From positions 213,746-277,745 of the forward strand of contig JADIIX010000009.1 in NCBI GenBank assembly GCA_027604505.1: DNA of 64,000 bases. The letters are read 5' to 3'. Both the position numbers and the translations under genes were made by a program. The DNA comes from Gonapodya sp. JEL0774. Taxonomy: Eukaryota > Monoblepharomycota > Monoblepharidomycetes > Monoblepharidales > Gonapodyaceae. The notes under the pieces were generated by a model, which saw nothing but the letters and a program-made list of their open reading frames with translations, did not search any database and was not told where the DNA came from. Position 1 is the stretch's first letter. Every line of letters starts with the position of its first letter. Below, in pieces: positions 62,201-64,000 of the stretch.

Positions 62201-64000
62201 AGTGTACAATTATCTAGTGGTACAAATGAGTGGTTGAAACTACCTGCTCCTATCACGACTTTGTTTCGGCCAGTTTCATTGAGCAGGATTGACAAACAAA
62301 AAATTTCTGAAGTCATTCTGTTCAGTCTTGGATTTAGGTCAGCAAAAGTTCTTGCACGAAAGATCAGCTTGTTCTTGCATATATTTGCTCTCCATGCACC
62401 TGAGCAAGGACAGTTAGCAGCTAACAGCTACTTGTCTGCCATTCTGTACAACCTTACAAAGTCAGGAATGAGGCCCTTAAAAGGAGGACTCTCTGAGATA
62501 ACTGTGGTTGCCAATGCAGTCCTGGATGCCATATCACCTCAAGTTTCTGCTGAGGATTGGAAGATTTGTCATCATTTGGTTTCAGAGGCATTTGGAGATT
62601 TGGCAGAAAGAAGTAGTGGATTGGACTTTGTGAAAGAAGAAATTAAGAAGGCTGCAAAGGACCTGTCACTGTCATTGTCAGATTCATTTATAAATTGCTG
62701 TTTGCATTTACTCCATGGAGTCACCCAGCAACTTTCAACAGTCATACTTGGTGCTGAAATGACTGGAAAGTCTACTGCTATTTGTGTTATACAAAAGGTC
62801 CTGGAGAACAGAGCAAATCCAGACAATGACTGTGAAACACCACATTTTGGAAAGGCTATTATTTTGAGGAAGATTTATCCAAATGCTCTCATGCCTAGCC
62901 ACTGCCTTGAAACAGGTGTGAATTCATCCAGAATACCCACTTTGCATGCTGCAGTTAGAAACATTATCAAAGAAGCACAATCATATAATCTGGTGACGCA
63001 AACAGTTTGGCTGTGCTTTGATGGTGAAATGAAAGATACATGGGTGACACAAATTCTCCCTTTACTAAATAAGCATGGATATTTGCAGTTGCCAGGGAGC
63101 AATATTGTGCTGCACATTCCCCCTAATATCCGGTTTATATTTGAAACAACTTCTTTGTCTCCAGCTTCTCAGTCCGTTTTGTCGTATTGCGCTATTGTGA
63201 AGTTTTCATCTCAATGCTTACCTGTCAGTACCATTCTTGAAACAAAACTGAACAACCCAGTTGGTATTGCCCTTCATAACCACCACAAGTTAATTTGGAC
63301 AATTCTGCACCTTATCTTAGAGCCAGCAATTGAATACTCATTAGGGCAATCTTCACAACCAATTATTAATTTGAAACCAGCTCTTGTTTTGAATTGCTGG
63401 GAAATATTTCAGGGTCTCTATTGTGAATTGAGTGCTGAAGGGTATGATAGATTCACAGATTTGGAGCAAATCTCATGGATTCTTGCTGGTTAGGTCCAGT
63501 CTCTGTTGAAAGTGTCAACTTTGTGTTTTGCTAACCTCCTTAATTTCACTCAGCATTTGTGATGGCAGCAATATGGACTGCAGGTGGATATGTGTCCACA
63601 AGAGATCGATTTGTATTTAATCGTTTCTTCAGAGATCTTCTGTCCTCCATTGCCGAGACTATTGAAAATCAAGTTTCAGTGCCAAATGAGGCTTTGAAAG
63701 TTGGGCTCCGAATCCCAAAAGAGAAAACCATTTATGACTACTTTTTTGACAGCAAAACATTGTCATGGAATGCTTGGAATGTAATAAGTGGAGCAGTTAT
63801 CAGTGGTTCTGGCATAGTTCAAGGACATCTTGTGGGAGGTGAAGATGTTATTGTTGATGAGGAAGTCATCAAAGTTGCATACTTAACACAGCTACTACTT
63901 CAACAACAAGTTCCAGTTGCCCTTGTGGGGCACAAAGGCTGTGGAAAATCAACAATGGTACATGTCTCTGTTAGTGCATGCAGTGACAAGAACAAATCAA
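56295..64000 (+). CDS. Divergent dynein-heavy-chain-like protein, truncated at window end
   Basis: Large multi-exon gene from ATG 56295. The N-terminal tail has WRPCWVVSYDGEANVYEIEW and LKKHVKRLNLMFEDENRERF. Spliced at 57914/57976 it runs through the stem (RIRDAKEYERTRLKDFL) into the linker (LRNPSLRSKHWEQIATAIG near 59,910; FPRFYFLGNDELLALLSG near 60,790; FGGMFKDIEAGLSETLKNM near 61,120). AAA1 (from about 61,740) has P-loop GGRTSGKTS near 61,880, but its Walker B reads SPWLFLENIEQL near 62,030 instead of the usual GAWGCFDEFNR. AAA2 has GAEMTGKSTA (62,750) and Walker B VWLCFDGEMKDTW (63,005). AAA3 begins with GHKGCGKSTM (63,930), where the window cuts it. Linker and AAA order are dynein; the damaged AAA1 suggests a DNHD1-like or regulatory heavy chain rather than a standard motor. 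Third codon positions are A/T-rich and CpG is scarce from about 57 kb, unlike every neighbour. Confidence 0.85.

Noticed and set aside
1-64000. CRISPR array or prokaryotic operon
   Set aside because: The window is clearly intron-containing eukaryotic DNA. The only regular array is the 61-bp tandem repeat without spacers.

Overview
This is eukaryotic nuclear DNA, most likely from a zoosporic (flagellated) fungus of the chytrid type. Genes are dense and broken by short GT-AG introns, mostly about 50-130 nt. The set includes conserved fungal housekeeping genes (PRP38, NFU1, AGM1, RAD52, ADI1, an SWF1-like palmitoyltransferase, a PXA/nexin-C protein). It also contains two genes of the motile-cilium machinery, CFAP43 and a dynein-heavy-chain-like protein, which only flagellated fungi keep. 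Species cannot be told from the sequence alone. Exon joins were made by hand from splice consensus, reading phase and family conservation.

Layout. 0-10.4 kb: the 5' part of PRP38 (minus, cut by the window start) lies head-to-head with NFU1 (plus). Then come the large many-exon CFAP43 gene (minus) and a small two-exon gene (minus). 10.4-22.7 kb is an accessory-looking stretch. It holds a possible small gene, an atypical protein-kinase gene with a damaged-looking 3' part, an SWF1-type DHHC palmitoyltransferase, a tandem DJ-1/PfpI-fold gene with a 61-bp minisatellite filling one intron, and scattered copies of one repeat family. 22.7-27.5 kb: a GC-rich, very low-complexity 4.4-kb open frame (disordered, AT-hook-like). 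28-33 kb (minus): a multi-pass membrane protein and phosphoacetylglucosamine mutase. 33.5-54 kb (plus): NUDT19-like Nudix hydrolase, USP35/38-type deubiquitinase, a fused ERI1-type exonuclease/RRM/five-RanBP2-zinc-finger protein, acireductone dioxygenase, RAD52, an isopenicillin-N-synthase-like 2OG oxygenase and a PXA/nexin-C membrane protein. 54.3-64 kb (plus): a disordered hypothetical protein, then a divergent dynein-heavy-chain-like gene running off the window end.

Most genes are independent housekeeping functions. The functional theme is the axoneme: CFAP43 and the dynein-like protein. Most striking are an abrupt collapse of CpG dinucleotides inside the dynein-like gene, its degenerate AAA1 site, the exonuclease/RRM/zinc-finger fusion, and the two-domain DJ-1/PfpI protein whose first domain has Ser where the catalytic Cys should be.
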